A stretch of 64,000 nt of DNA. It comes from Parasitella parasitica (taxonomy: Eukaryota; Mucoromycota; Mucoromycetes; Mucorales; Mucoraceae). The notes beneath the pieces are model-generated. The model ran no database searches. It saw nothing but the letters and a program-made list of their open reading frames with translations, and was not told the origin of the DNA. Below are positions 25,284-37,700 of this stretch, in pieces (within the stretch, counting starts at the first letter, position 1; the number at the start of each line of letters is the position of its first letter). The stretch spans positions 61,647 through 125,646 of the forward strand of contig MU619277.1 in assembly GCA_025201805.1 (NCBI GenBank). The letters run 5' to 3'. Position numbers and translations under genes: made by a program.

Positions 25284-25331
25284 TTGAAGACTTGGAAAAT
25301 AAAGAAGAAAGGATCAAAAAAATGTTAAAAG

Positions 25332-25341
25332 TTTATATATA
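25332..25341 (-). promoter_or_regulatory. TATA-like box for carB
   Basis: Reads TATATAAAC on the minus strand about 50 bp upstream of the carB ATG; position and sequence fit a core promoter element. Confidence 0.4.
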
Positions 25342-25717
25342 CACGCAATATTGAAATCTTAATCTCATGTCAAAACTCTGATGAGAGAAAGGAGGGTTTT
25401 TTTTATTTAAGCTATAAAATAACTGGGTATCGGAACAGTGTATTTTCAGGAGCAAACACAAACAAAAAACTTTGAGTCTATGTATACAATACATGCAACT
25501 TAAAACGGTAAGTGGATATGCAGTTTTCATTGTCTTTGCATTATCAAATATTATTGTATAGAAAGGAGACATTTCGCATTTGGCAAATTTGGCTTCTTGA
25601 AAATAATATTCTCCTTGATAGTCAAAAATCTAGAAGAAATGCACACATAGCAATGGAATAAAAAAGCATATGGGCCAACATTTTGTTGAGCCTTTCATCA
25701 GAGACTCCTCGCCTTTG

Positions 25718-25725
25718 TATAAATA
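25718..25725 (+). promoter_or_regulatory. TATA-like box for carRP
   Basis: TATAAATA about 70 bp upstream of the carRP ATG, followed by a pyrimidine-rich leader. Confidence 0.4.
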
Positions 25726-25795
25726 TGAATATCTATTTTTTTCTCGCATCTTCTTTTCTCACCCTCTTCATTACCCTCAAGTATACATATCAAAC

Positions 25796-27705
25796 ATGGT
25801 ACTCACATATATGGAAGTTCACCTTTATTACACAATGCCTATACTAGGTGTATTATGTTGGTTATCAAAGCCATATTTTACATCCATAGATTCATTCAAA
25901 TTCAAGTTTTTGACATTTGTTTCTTTTACTACAGCCTCTGTTTGGGATAACTACATTGTTTACCATCGTGCCTGGTCGTATTGTCCTACTTGTGTTGTTG
26001 CCGTTATTGGCTACGTACCTTTGGAGGAATACATGTTCTTTATCATCATGACCTTATTGACGGTCGCGTTTACAAATTTGGTCATGCGTTGGCATTTACA
26101 CAGCTTCTATATCAAGCCCGAAACGCCAATAATGCAATCTATTTTGGTGCGATTTATACCTACGACGTGCTTACTGGCCATTGCATACAAATCATGGGCA
26201 AGTATCATACGGACATCTATATGAATGATTGATGGTTTGCATGCTAATTTTGGTAACGATTTCATCAGTATTTTGCTGTCCCTGCAACATCGCTATTCTA
26301 TGGATCTTGCATTCTATGGTATGTTTGTCCGGTGCTAGCGTTACTGTGGTTTGGTACTGGCGAATATATGCTACGTCGTCCTCTGGCCGTCTTTTTGTCT
26401 ATTGCTGTGCCTACTTTGTTTCTATGCTGGGTTGATGTGGTGGCTATTCGTGCTGGTACCTGGCATATTTCTCTTGCTACAAGTACTGGGAAATTCGTTG
26501 TACCTCATTTACCAGTAGAAGAATTTCTGTTTTTCGCTTTGGTGAACACTATTCTGGTATTTGCTACCTGTGCAATTGATCGTTCTACGGCAATTCTTCA
26601 TCTTTTCAAGGAAAAGAATCCCTCCCAATCTCAAAAACTGCAAAGCGAAATTTCATTGTGGCGACAGATGCTTGAGATGATTTGGGCATTCTTTTTGACA
26701 GATCAAATGCTGAATTACGAGACGGTTCAAGATCTATCAGTAAGCTGGGACATTCTTCGAAAAGCATCTAGTTCATTTTACACTGCTTCTGCTGTTTTTC
26801 CGAACTATATCAGGCAGGAATTGGGCGTGCTATATGCTTTTTGTAGAGTCACTGATGACCTTTGCGATGATGAAACCGTCCTCATACAAGAGAGGCGCCA
26901 GCAACTAAAGACAATTCGCCAATTCGTCAATGATTTATTCGGCCAGAAGAGCAGCTCTCCTCATGTCATCGACTGGGACCTCTACAATGGCAAATTGCCT
27001 GATTCTTGCATTTCTGCTTTTAAATCGTTCACTCGTCTTCGCGATGTTCTGGAGGCTGATGCCATACATGAATTGCTGAATGGATACAAGTGGGATCTCG
27101 ATCGTCGTTCGATCTTGAATAAAGATGATCTCCGCCGTTACTCAGCTTGTGTTGCCAGCAGCGTTGGTGAAATGTGCACCCGTATCATATTGGCCCATTC
27201 TGACAATAAAAATACACGAAAAGAATCTCAATGGATTATCCAGCGTGCTCGGGAGATGGGGCTTGTCCTTCAATATACAAATATCGCGAGAGATATTATC
27301 ACTGATAGCAACGACCTTGGCAGATGCTACTTGCCACAAGAATGGCTCACAAATAATGAAATCAACTTGATCCAAAGCGGTGATGCTCGAAAAATAAGCG
27401 AACAAAGGTTACTATCGTTGTCGCAACATTTAGTTGCTCAGGCAGATGATTTGATGGTTATCGCCAACAAGGGCATTGATAGATTGCCAAGCCATTGTCA
27501 GGGTGGTGTTCGTGCTGCTTGTAATGTGTATACCTCTATTGGCATTCGGCTTAAATCATATAGAAATCATTATCCAACTAGAGCTCATGTCGGAAACCTG
27601 AAGAAGATGAAAATTGCTCTTCTTAGTGTCTACAATTTATACGCCCCTCCAATCACAGCAAAACAGAACAGACAAGGAAAAATGAGAAATCTGAACACCA
27701 TTTAG
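25796..27705 (+). CDS. carRP: Bifunctional lycopene cyclase / phytoene synthase
   Basis: Joins two geranylgeranyl diphosphate molecules to phytoene (C-terminal P domain) and cyclises lycopene to beta-carotene (N-terminal R domain). Two exons, 25796-26197 and 26269-27705, give 612 aa. R domain (about residues 1-240): hydrophobic segments with two tandem half-repeats, each with a P-L/V-EE motif (VPLEEYMFF and LPVEEFLFF). P domain: the two Asp-rich motifs DDLCDDE and DIITD, and [29 protein letters not shown]. The C terminus GKMRNLNTI is as in Mucor CarRP. The single intron starts with GCAAGT, not GT: phase 0 requires TGG|GCAAGT, and the reading frame otherwise stops at 26224-26226. Divergent from carB. 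Confidence 0.96.
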
Positions 27706-27851
27706 GTTTGTGTAAATGCCGTTATTGACACATTTACCCTTATATATAAACGATGTGGATTCAGAAGAATCCCAAATTCTATTTTAAAAACCCCTTTTCT
27801 GGTTAATAAAAGTAATGAGCTTCTTTTTTTCTCTCTATTTATATACAATTC

Positions 27852-28790
27852 ATGAATAAACATAGCAGACATCCCAATTTACCTTTACTGTCAACATTAT
27901 TAATACCAGATCCACCCGTTATAGTTGTTAATGCTAAATCAAACTATCCGAATCACCATATAGATTATAAATTATCGCCATTATCTTCACCTATCGACTC
28001 AATTTCATCAAACTGTTCGTCTTTACCGTCGCCAAATCTGTTGGCAGTAAATCAATCTTCTTTTTTGCCTCCATTGCAAGGCGATGATCCACCTAAAAGA
28101 CTAAAAAGGTATCCTTCCATCTCAAGCATTGCTTCAAATAGTTCTTTGTTATCTTTAAATACTAAGCCCACGCTATGGCACGTTTCAGCGCCATCACTGT
28201 CACCCTTAATGCCTTCCATAAAATCGCCATCGCCGTTCTTACCTTTTTCATATTTAGCGGCAAGTGAGCAACAAGAGGAATTGCCTCTTTTGTCTCCTAC
28301 CATTTCTCAGCAAGATCATAGACCACTACCACCATTGCCTCCATCTACTCAAACCATAGTAAACGAAGAGGGCAAAACTATTCTTAAGCGCAGAAGAGGC
28401 AGACTACCAAGCTTAAGGGAGCCTTCTTTAGAAGGTGGATGGACTTTTCTGACTCCAACTGTATGGGATGTCAAGAGTCAGCAGCAAGTATCTCAAAATC
28501 CAGATGTAGAAGAGCCTCAGCCTTCAATGTCCGTAAACAACGGCGCTGTAGCTACATTCTCAAGCTCTGATGTGAATATGACATTACCAATCTCTAGAAA
28601 GAAGCGGGGTAGAAAGCCCAAGACGCACATTGTTGGGAATTCGTGCTTTGTGTGGAAAGACATTTCTGTTACTAGAAAATGCTCAAAAGTAATTAAACTG
28701 GCTCAGCAGCAACAAGATGTTGAGCATCCACCTATTACTGCGACTAGACTAAGAAAAATCGAAAAAGCTCCTCCTACTCCTAATATCTGA
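27852..28790 (+). CDS. Ser/Pro-rich protein with AT-hook-like motifs
   Basis: Single-exon frame of 312 aa starting at the first ATG after a T-rich leader. The N-terminal half is Ser/Pro-rich (SPLSSPIDSISS, SLPSPN). Two AT-hook-like cores are seen, RRRGRLPS near residue 180 and KKRGRKPKT near 252, followed by a basic region (SFVWKDISVTRKCSKVIKL pattern). AT-hooks bind the minor groove of AT-rich DNA, so a nuclear role is likely but inferred. It lies only 146 bp after carRP on the same strand, so the two could be co-transcribed or share 3' signals. The family is not recognised. Confidence 0.6.
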   Translation: MNKHSRHPNLPLLSTLLIPDPPVIVVNAKSNYPNHHIDYKLSPLSSPIDSISSNCSSLPSPNLLAVNQSSFLPPLQGDDPPKRLKRYPSISSIASNSSLLSLNTKPTLWHVSAPSLSPLMPSIKSPSPFLPFSYLAASEQQEELPLLSPTISQQDHRPLPPLPPSTQTIVNEEGKTILKRRRGRLPSLREPSLEGGWTFLTPTVWDVKSQQQVSQNPDVEEPQPSMSVNNGAVATFSSSDVNMTLPISRKKRGRKPKTHIVGNSCFVWKDISVTRKCSKVIKLAQQQQDVEHPPITATRLRKIEKAPPTPNI

Positions 28791-29015
28791 TAAATATATA
28801 TTTTATTTATTTATTTAATCAAGTGATGAAGTGTTTTGATTACTCCAATTATTTATTTATTGCAACACTAAGCATTTGTACGATAATAAACCTCTTATTT
28901 TATGCCATAACCAACATTCAAAACACAAGTGTGTGACCGTACTAACAACCACTGACAGTAATAAACCCGGGATCCTTTGTTTTTTGTTTGACCCATACGC
29001 TCAACTCAAAAGAAG

Positions 29016-30002
29016 ATGAACAGCACAGCAATCAAAAGATGTATTCCCACTTGTGCTAGATCCATTAGGAGCTATTCCTCGAAGGCTGTGAATATATCCT
29101 TTGATAAATTCTCTTTAAAGCCCTCTCAGGAATCTCCCGTTTTGATTTGTCATGGATTATTTGGCTCCAAGCAAAATTGGTCATCACTTGCCAAAGCCAT
29201 GAGCAATAGACTAACAAGAGATGTTTATACAATCGTAAATTTCCTTTATTAGATGTTTTTTCTATATTTACCATACATGCATCTTTTTAAATTAGTTGCT
29301 TTAGGATCTTCGTAACCATGGTGACAGCCCGCATACAGCAGAACACACCTATAATGCTATGACTGAGGATCTCAAAACATTCATAGATAAACACAATATC
29401 AAGCAACCGATTTTGTTGGGTCATTCTATGGGAGGAAAAGCCGTGATGAATACGGCATTACAATATCCTGACCTAGTTTCCAAGTTGATTGTAGTCGACA
29501 TGCCTCCATTGGCCATGAAACTCGCCCGTAGTTTCAGCAATTACGTTACTGCAATGAAAGCCATTGAGACAGCTAATCCTTCCAAGCAGAGCGAAGCTGA
29601 CAAGATCTTATCTCAATATGAATCCAATGTAGGGGTGCGCATGTTTTTATTGACAAACCTCAAGCGCATGCCGGATGGTGCTTTACGTTTCCGCATCCCT
29701 TATGATATTTTAGGAAATTCATTGGATAACATTGGCGGCTTTCAGATTCCTGAAAATGCATTTTATAAAGGTGAAACTTTGTTTATCGCAGGAGGTGAAA
29801 GTCCTTATCTACCTCCTTTTCATGAGAAAGAAAAGCAGATCAAGCATTTGTTTCCAAATTCAAGATTAGAAGTAGTTGCTGGTGCTGGGCATTGGGGTAA
29901 GTTTTGTTTTTCGTTCGGTGATTTTCACTAAATCAAACGGATATAATAGTTCATGCGGAGAAGCCAGACGCTGTATTGAATCTGATCACATCATTTGTAT
30001 GA
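29016..30002 (+). CDS. ABHD11: Alpha/beta hydrolase, ABHD11-like, probably mitochondrial
   Basis: Exons 29016-29234, 29305-29896, 29950-30002; 287 aa, the usual ABHD11 length. The first 25 residues (IKRCIPTCARSIRSYSS) are Arg/Ser-rich without acids and fit a mitochondrial presequence. Core motifs: VLICHGLFGSKQNW (oxyanion HG), DLRNHGDSPH, the nucleophile elbow GHSMGGK (Ser), and the C-terminal GAGHWVHAEKP (His). An acid is expected after IAGGESPYL. The substrate is unknown; ABHD11 is linked to lipid ester hydrolysis and lipoylation control in mammals, which is only suggestive here. Confidence 0.88.
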
Positions 30003-31058
30003 TATTGTTGTGTGGTGGCATGTGCCATATAGTCTCATTGCCCCATATATTAGTCAGACAGTCAAAACACTCCCCCCCCCCCACTATCCAAATATTATAT
30101 AATTTATATTTTATCCAAAAAAATTAACAATGGTCTTTATCCCATTAACCATTAGTTTTGGTAACTTTGCTTATATCTCTGTTGCGTGTTATAAATATTC
30201 GTTATTGAATAATCGCTTAGTTTAAATCCTATATCAGGTAAATATCGGTTCACGCAACAATATAGAATAAAAATAAGAAAAATTGTTTCTTAATATTCGA
30301 TTAAGAGCATCTCCAACGGAGATGGTAAACGAAAAGCCATTTAAAGCACCCTTTTTTTTTAACAACCCGAAAATTTTTTGTCTGCTTTTTTGGCAGTGCT
30401 AATTTGAGACGAAAAACGTTTATTGAGTTCATATGACATTATTAAGTTTCTCCACACCTTTTTTCTTAAAAAATCTTGCATGTTTTTGCATAATACCTTA
30501 ATTTCAAGATTTAAGCTTTTTGCTATCAAAAATAACCTTATTCAAACCTAGTATAAATATCCTCAATTACTTTTTTACTTATAAATCTTTTACTGGTGTA
30601 ATTGTCTCTGCTTGCTTACTGTTGCTTTGCTTTTTTGTCTCTGAAGCTCTTTGAATTACTCCCTTGGCTCTTGCATCCATTGTATTCTCTTTTACTATTT
30701 TACTCTTCTCTTTTCTTCTTTATGCAAAGTCATTCTACTTACAAAACAGGAGCTGGTGCTCACTACTTTTATTCAACCCACATTTATATATTTCATACTA
30801 TAAACCTCACAATTCTAATATTAATATGAGCATTCAGGACAGAAATACTGGCCATTTTAAAAAATGTTAATAAAGTTTGTATAGATAGTTAAACTTTATA
30901 CACTATACCCTTTTTTTTTTCGAGTATCCACTGTGTTGATCGTAATGCACTTTGAGATTTTGCATTGAGCCTAATTTTTCAAATTCAACATAATACATCA
31001 CTGAATGTTGTAAGTTCATCCCTTCTTTTTCTTTCCTGAATTTACTCCTCACACATAT
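30003..31058. other. Intergenic, repeat-like
   Basis: Holds a C11 tract (30072-30082), an inverted repeat CATCTCC/GGAGATG at 30308-30324, and AT-rich sequence up to the decayed nuclease gene. The open frames at 30602-30870 are hydrophobic and low complexity and are probably not genes. Confidence 0.45.
30308..30324. repeat. Short palindrome CATCTCC-aac-GGAGATG
   Basis: Seven-base perfect arms with a 3-base loop in otherwise low-complexity DNA, 0.75 kb before the Fanzor-like relic. It could be a transposon end or a structured element; no partner copy was found in the window. Confidence 0.5.
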
Positions 31059-32340
31059 ATGAAGCGTAAACATAAAGACGATCCACCAGATAGGAAAGGA
31101 AAGAGAGCTATAAGAAGTAAATATCTAACACATACATTGTGAAAAGAATATATGCCTTACTATGTTTTAGGTGCTGATTTGAATCACCAAAAAGAGGAGG
31201 CTGATTTGACAACACCAGGCATTCCCACCACCAACGATGCTTCAAGTTCAACAGCAAAGGCTTCTAGCTCAACAGAAAAGACTGCTAGCTCATTTAATGA
31301 TATAGGTTCTTCTTCCAGCAAAACTCTTACTTTGTCTAAGAAAGTCCAACAGAAAGAAGACAAAAAAGTAGCTTTAGAGGAGTTCAAGAAACAAAACAAA
31401 TCCAACAAACCAATGCTGTGTCCTTCATGTAAACAGACAGATCATGCAAGGTCTACCAGTAAACTCTGTCCACATCGAAAAGAAAAGAAGGTGGTTCAAT
31501 ACAATGATGACGAAAAGATAGGAGCTTTCACCATCAAGTCTTCACTTAAAACCACATGCACAAATACAACATTCATGAAATCAATTGACAACTTGGTGGA
31601 GTACGCTACCAAAATTACCTATATAGGCTCATTGTTTGCAAACTTTATCATTCTGAAATGTGCAGGTGCCAATGAAGATACGCCAATCATTAGTCAAGAT
31701 TTTGTCTATGCTATATTTTCTACCTTAGCAGGTAATGGGAGTAGGGCTCCTGAGTTCATCCGTCAATATTTTGAAGAGTTCAAAAATGCGTGCGAGATTG
31801 ACGAGCAAATTTTAAAATCATTGAAGTCTATTGGTTATGCGACTATTCTTTCCATTTCTGCCAAGCAGTATGAAACCCTTATCCGAAATCATGTTTCTGA
31901 AGACAACAACGAGAAACAACAATTCTTACCCTCACCCTCCACCACTTGATGGATCAGTTAAGGCAAATAAAACCATCATTGCCTATGGAGATGGAAGATT
32001 TTCACCTACCATGAGAAGCAAAAGATCTGGACCTACAAAGACTATCATAAAAGCTCTTCAAAAATGTAAAGAAAATCGTGGTGTTACAGTCCAAATGGTA
32101 GACGAATACCTCACCAGTCAAGTCTGCAACAACTGCAAAAAAAGAAATGTTGAAAACGTTGTGCAACGATCAGCAAAGCGAAGAGTACATTCTGTATTAC
32201 AGTGTCAAGAAACCGCTTGTAATATTATATGGAATTGCGATATAATGACTGCAAAAAACATCCTCAACATATTTTTACATGCAGCAAGAAACAATGACGC
32301 TCGTCTTTCACCATTCCAGCGTTCTGAATCAAAAGAATAA
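31059..32340 (+). pseudogene. Fanzor/TnpB-like (OMEGA) nuclease relic, internally deleted
   Basis: The N-terminal part spans exons 31059-31116 and 31171-31949: a basic start, a Ser/Thr linker, then a zinc-ribbon-like CPSCKQTDHARSTSKLCPH and a helical region. The C-terminal part lies in another frame, about 31950-32340: YGDGRFSP, then VDEYLTSQVCNNCKKR, a second cysteine pair (QCQETACN), and WNCDIMTAKNI. The last block matches the zinc finger and RuvC-III aspartate of TnpB and the eukaryotic Fanzor nucleases, which are RNA-guided and carried by transposons. The central segment that should hold the RuvC-I aspartate is missing and the two parts are out of frame near 31920-31950, so the gene cannot make a full enzyme. 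No terminal repeats were identified. The family call rests on the C-terminal motifs. Confidence 0.65.
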
Positions 32341-32460
32341 TTGCAAGCATTGCGTGTCATTGATATTACTCTTTGATTCGCCATGGGTATTCGGTTTTTA
32401 TTACGAAGATGGACTAGATAATGTCTTCAACGAGAACGGGGATAAAGTTTAAAGGGCAAA

Positions 32461-32607
32461 ATGAAACGCAAAAACCTGATGACTGAGGAGACTTTATCTC
32501 AAAGAATTGCTGATGCTTGCAACAATGTCCGCGTAAGCGACCTTCGTGCTTTTTGTAGCCATTCTAAGCGTCATATTAGTTTCTGTCGAGATAAAATTCA
32601 TTTTTAA
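32461..32607 (+). pseudogene. Possible C-terminal remnant of a DDE (Tc1/mariner-like) transposase
   Basis: A 48-residue open segment (ETLSQRIADACNNVRVSDL, then HSKRHISFCRDKIHF) ending at TAA. This basic helical end resembles C termini of Tc1/mariner-type transposases abundant in Mucorales. No catalytic core is present upstream. The assignment is by memory of the pattern and is tentative. Confidence 0.3.
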
Positions 32608-34708
32608 TAAATTCGCCCAATTTACCAAGAGCCAAAGTAATTATCCAAATGAACCAATATAAAGATTATATAATCAACCAATTATTTTTTAGTATTTCAC
32701 CAATTTCTTTTTCAGTTGGCCCCATCTGAACCAGTGCCCAGCGCGTAAAACCGAGAAAGACCAGGGCTTATTCAAAGATCTCTATCTTTGTTCTGCCAGG
32801 AGTGGGAAGTTGTTGGTCTCGGGTCTTCGTTGATCTTGGATTCAGCTGCGTTGGTCATGTCACTAACTATAGTTTTGCAGTTCCTTCATAGTTGGTATGT
32901 CCTTTTAAAATCATCTTCAAATGTTACTGAAGTAATTAATTTTTATCTATACGCAATTTATCAACAAAATTCACCAATTTACCTTTTAATTCTAACATTT
33001 CTTATTGTGCTAAAAAGCAGCTCAAACATTCTGGACCACAAAACCTGGAAATAGTCATTTTCTGTGTACTTATCTTTCTTGCTTTCTTTCATCAAAAGAT
33101 GAGGATAATCCTCCATTATGTCTAGACTACACGATGAAATCAAATGTCAAAAACAAGGAAGGGGAGAGGTCATCGTATTAAGTGTTTCTTACAAGTGTTT
33201 CATCATTTCAAGAATATTAATCTCCTCTTTTGTTAGCAATTCAGTAGCAAGTAACTTGCGCAGGTATCTTTGACCTGGTTCGACTGAGGATTTACTAACC
33301 TTTTTTTAAAAAAAAAAAAGTTTACTATGAAATATCAACAGAGTGTTTTATTATACCGCAAATACTTACATTACATACGATGATCCAAGTGTTCTCGAAA
33401 AATTTTGGCATCTTTTTCGAATTTGCCAAAAACGTTTGTCGAATTTGTCAAAAATATTTGATCAAAATTGATAATTAATGAAAAATTTATTGCTCTGAAA
33501 TTCAACATACGAGCATTTGGATACATCTACAACTTGAGAGAAGTCGAATAGTGCACTTTAAAGCGCTGATAACGATGCGTGTCACCTAAAACAAAGCTGG
33601 TCTGGTGTAACAATGGTACAAATTTGTTGTTTGCTCAGATGAAGACCTTTTTTTTGCATTAAGAAAATATGCTTAGTTGCCAGCCAAGCATATTAAAGAA
33701 ACTCTTTATAGCACAAAGGGCAATTTTTTTTATCATGCTTAAACATGGTAAGGCGTTTAATCTTTCGTTCAGGCATTAAAATGGTAAACGCCAGTCAGCT
33801 TCTTCGTTCACTGCAAATTCTGGTATTATTGCTTTGATTTCACGTACAATGAGGTATAAAGATTACATGAGCTCACCTAAAGTTGGTTGCTTAGATCCCA
33901 TTTTGCGTATATATTTGCTCGGTCATGTTGAAATCAATGTGCCGAAAAGATTTGCTACAGCAGTTGTCAAGGACAATAGATTGATATAAGCGATGATGTT
34001 TCCAGAATATATAGAAATTGTTGCGCTTGTCAATAATCTCATAGTACCTTTAAGCCTGAGCATCATCCCACATAAAGTACTCTTTATGAAAACGTCTTTG
34101 ATCACTTTGTTGTAGACCTTGGAGTTTCCGTTACGACACTAATAGCATTAGTTACATTAGCAACCGAAAAGACCCTACAACCAAATCGGGATAATGCGTA
34201 TCTAAATGTTGTCAATGCTGCAATGGACATAAAATATGTGTTCACCTTCATGTAGCCTCAGTTTTGATAATTTTTTGATGCTAAAATAGCTCGTGCTTAC
34301 AATTATATGAATGAACTAGCGATAGTTTTCCAAGCCATGGATTCGCTGGTAGCAGACTGCTGCCGACACCCCCACAGGATTCAAATACCTAATCAAGTAC
34401 CATTCAACATCTTTTTAGCAAACATCTGGAGCGCCCATGAATTTAGCTGTATATATTATACACTTATTTTAAGCTTTTTTTCTTCTTGACTGATTATATC
34501 AATTTAAATTATTAAATGAATTCAGGTTTCATTTATAATGAGGGACGCCAGAAAACTTTGCTGATTCAATTCTCTTCTGTGTATAATGAATCCACGGTAA
34601 CGAAAGATCCTCCATAAAATGTAGCAGGTTTATATAAATCATATGATTGCTATCTTTTTCTTTTCTTTTTTTTTCTACTCTTTATCTTTTCCCTTACATA
34701 TACCAAGC
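32608..34708. other. Decayed AT-rich spacer
   Basis: No intact gene. Several stretches (32788-33054, 33900-34250 and 34307-34489) look like scrambled former coding DNA. The final part (34600-34700) has a CT-rich leader before the next gene. Confidence 0.45.
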
Positions 34709-37700
34709 ATGATCAAATCACTGAATCATGTTTTATTTATTTTCCAAAGCTTGATTATCTGTTGTACAGTTCTTTACGCCTTACAATACATCGATAAGAA
34801 TCAGAAAGTTTATGGATTAGAGCTTGAAAAAGAGATGGAAACCTTTCACATTCCTCCATCACTTTGTATGTTCTATAATAAACATTACAGAAAAGGTTTT
34901 TATAACTGTATCTAACATCCAAAGCGTTTTTCACCCATTAGTTAATCCTAAATGTAACCATGGAAGTTTACAATCTGGACCAGCAGTGGGCACATTGACG
35001 TTTAAATCAAATACAACTGAAAGCTTTCAATTGAATTACTTTGATCTTAATAACATCGACGGTATTTATCAAAAAAACCCAATCTGTAGGTTTATCATAA
35101 TTTATCATTATTTGTCTAGTGAGCGACTGTCAGATTTCGACAATCAATTTTCAAGTATCAAGAAAAGATGCAATATTTTTTGATACCTGGATCTTGCCAA
35201 ACAAACCTTTAGCTTATAGACTGCTGGTCGAGTTTGATGTGGTTAGAGAAAACTTGCTGCATACACACGATACTCTGCTGAACAACAAATTTTACAAATT
35301 ATACAAGCTTCTAAGCTTGGCTTTGCTGATTGCATTTATACAATCTATATTCGAGTCTTTACAACTGCTCTTCAAGAATTCAATGATTTTTCTGTTTAAG
35401 CTGCTTAATTTTTTGGACGAAATTATGAACTCTACACTATATTGTTACAATTTCATGGAAATCATTCGTATCTTCAAAAGCAGCCCATATCCATATAAGT
35501 ACAATGGAACGAATAATGGGACGGACACTCATAATGACAGCAACAATGAAATCAATAATGAACGCAATCAAGAGATGGCTCAACACGTTGCTCAAGTAAC
35601 ATCTCCTTCGACCACTTCTCGGGAAGAGATAATTACCCGCGAACTTGCCTCTGATTTGATATCATCAGCCGAACAAAGAGAAATCAAGACGCAAAGTATG
35701 GCCAATATTAGTCATACTTCTGCTTCAAGACAAAGTCCAGGCTCCTGTGCAATTTCTGCCATTTTAAATGCTTCAAACCCTGCAAAAGTAGCTACTCTCA
35801 ATATTAAGTCTGATGATACGAATTCATCCCACAAAAAACTAAAAGGTTCTCAAGAAGCCTCGGTCACATCTGCTTTGTCAAGCGCTATTCCTGCGCGAAT
35901 TATTAGACAACCCAAGTCCCTCAAAGCTAGAAAATCCCTAAAAAGCAACAATCCTGCTATAAATGCTGCGAATAATACTATTTTTATTACAGCCCGTATG
36001 AGTTTATCCGCCCCACACCGTCAAATTTCCTCGCAGCTGTCTGCCACTACTCCCACATCTTCTCTGGAAGGTCGGAACGATGCAACTACAACTGCTTCTG
36101 CTTCCCAAGGTTTTTCACGTGAGATACCTCCTTCAAGTATACCAATGTCTAACTTTGTCCCCTCTCCACTGCCTACTTTCAGCTTTAATCAAACAAACCT
36201 CGCACAAAGTACTCTTTATGGGCTACCTAATCCCTCAAATATACAAAGCTCAAATGTGATATCTACTCTGCAAGATGTTCAGCCAATTGTCCCTCGTCAT
36301 GACTTTTCTTTCGCAAATATTGCTGCGTTTAGCTTTAACTTTGGTGCACCACTACCTGCTGTTGGCTCGATGTCGCATAATTTTTCTCAGGATGTTCAAG
36401 GTATTATAAATGCACCAATACAGCAACCTACTCATGCAGCTGTCGATCCATTTCATAAAGAAATTGATGATTTACTTGCTGAAATATTCGCCCCTGATTA
36501 TATTGACCCATCCGATAAGCCTGTCGATATATTCAATGACGCCTTTCCTTACAACCTTCAGCAATTCGATATTACTCAACCAAACACTACTCAATATGGG
36601 CACTCTCAACCTGCAATAATTCAACCTATAAATGTGGATATTGGCACGGAGAGCATCAATCCCGTCTTGGACAACGTTTTAGCTGAATCTATGGCTAATG
36701 ACATGACAAGCGCAATGGTTAATGTTGCAGCTCATACATTGATTGATACAAGGGACAATGCCATGGTAAGCAATATAACTCTTCCTATGGAAAATACTCT
36801 GGACAATTGGATAAATTACTATATGGCTAATCCATCCATGGCTGATCCCTTCATGGCTGCTTCAGCAATGTCTGATCCAATAATTCAGGGCCATATGCTT
36901 AATCCATTGTTTGATTCAATGATAAATGCTATGGCTAATTCAATGACTGATCCCATAATACCTACAATGGAGTATTCAACGATGGTATATACAGGAGATT
37001 CCACGACTGAAAATAGCGTAAATTTCCAGTGTTTTCAAAAAAGCAAGCAAAGTAGGAAACAAAACCAGAAATCACGTAAAAGCCTAGTCAAGAAGCATTT
37101 CAAACAGACTTTTAAGAAGACTCCTAGGAAGATGCTCAAGACTAAGCGTTCTCATTACTTGAAGGGACTCGTCAAAAATAACTTGAAGATAAAAGCTTTA
37201 AGACTCCCTACACTATGTTTATCGTCTGCGTACCAACTAGGTGTCAGTAATGAAACTAACCATTGGGTATCATATGCTGGTGAAACTGATACTGATACCA
37301 AAAAATCCCTGGCTGATGAACTCTTTCCTAATGCCAGTGGTAGTGGTATTGATGGATACAGTCTGCATTTCAGCAATGTCATTACTAAAGAAACCAGCGC
37401 CAATGGTGTTATAACAGAAGAAACCAGCTCCAATGTCTACGACACTACAACTGACTTTTTTGAGGTGAAGCAGGAAGAATCTCCTGTTGATACAGATAGT
37501 AGAATTATTCAATCACCACTCACATACCAAGCAACTGTAAAATCTACTCAATCTACTTACAAAGACCACCAGAACAACTATGCATATGCCGAAGAAGATT
37601 CTCGGACTGTTCATGAAGAAATAGAGCATCAAAGTGCTGCTGCTGAAACCGACGTGATGAGGACTCTGGTACGGCAGAATGCATTCTGGTATATTCCTGA

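Larger units (their letters stand above)
25284..25795. promoter_or_regulatory. Bidirectional promoter between carB and carRP
   Basis: The only DNA between two start codons of divergent carotenoid genes. A TATATAAA-like box lies at 25332-25341 on the minus strand, about 50 bp before the carB ATG, and TATAAATA at 25718-25725, about 70 bp before the carRP ATG. CT-rich leaders follow the latter. In Mucorales this intergenic region drives light-induced co-expression; no specific photoresponse element could be assigned by eye. Confidence 0.75.
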
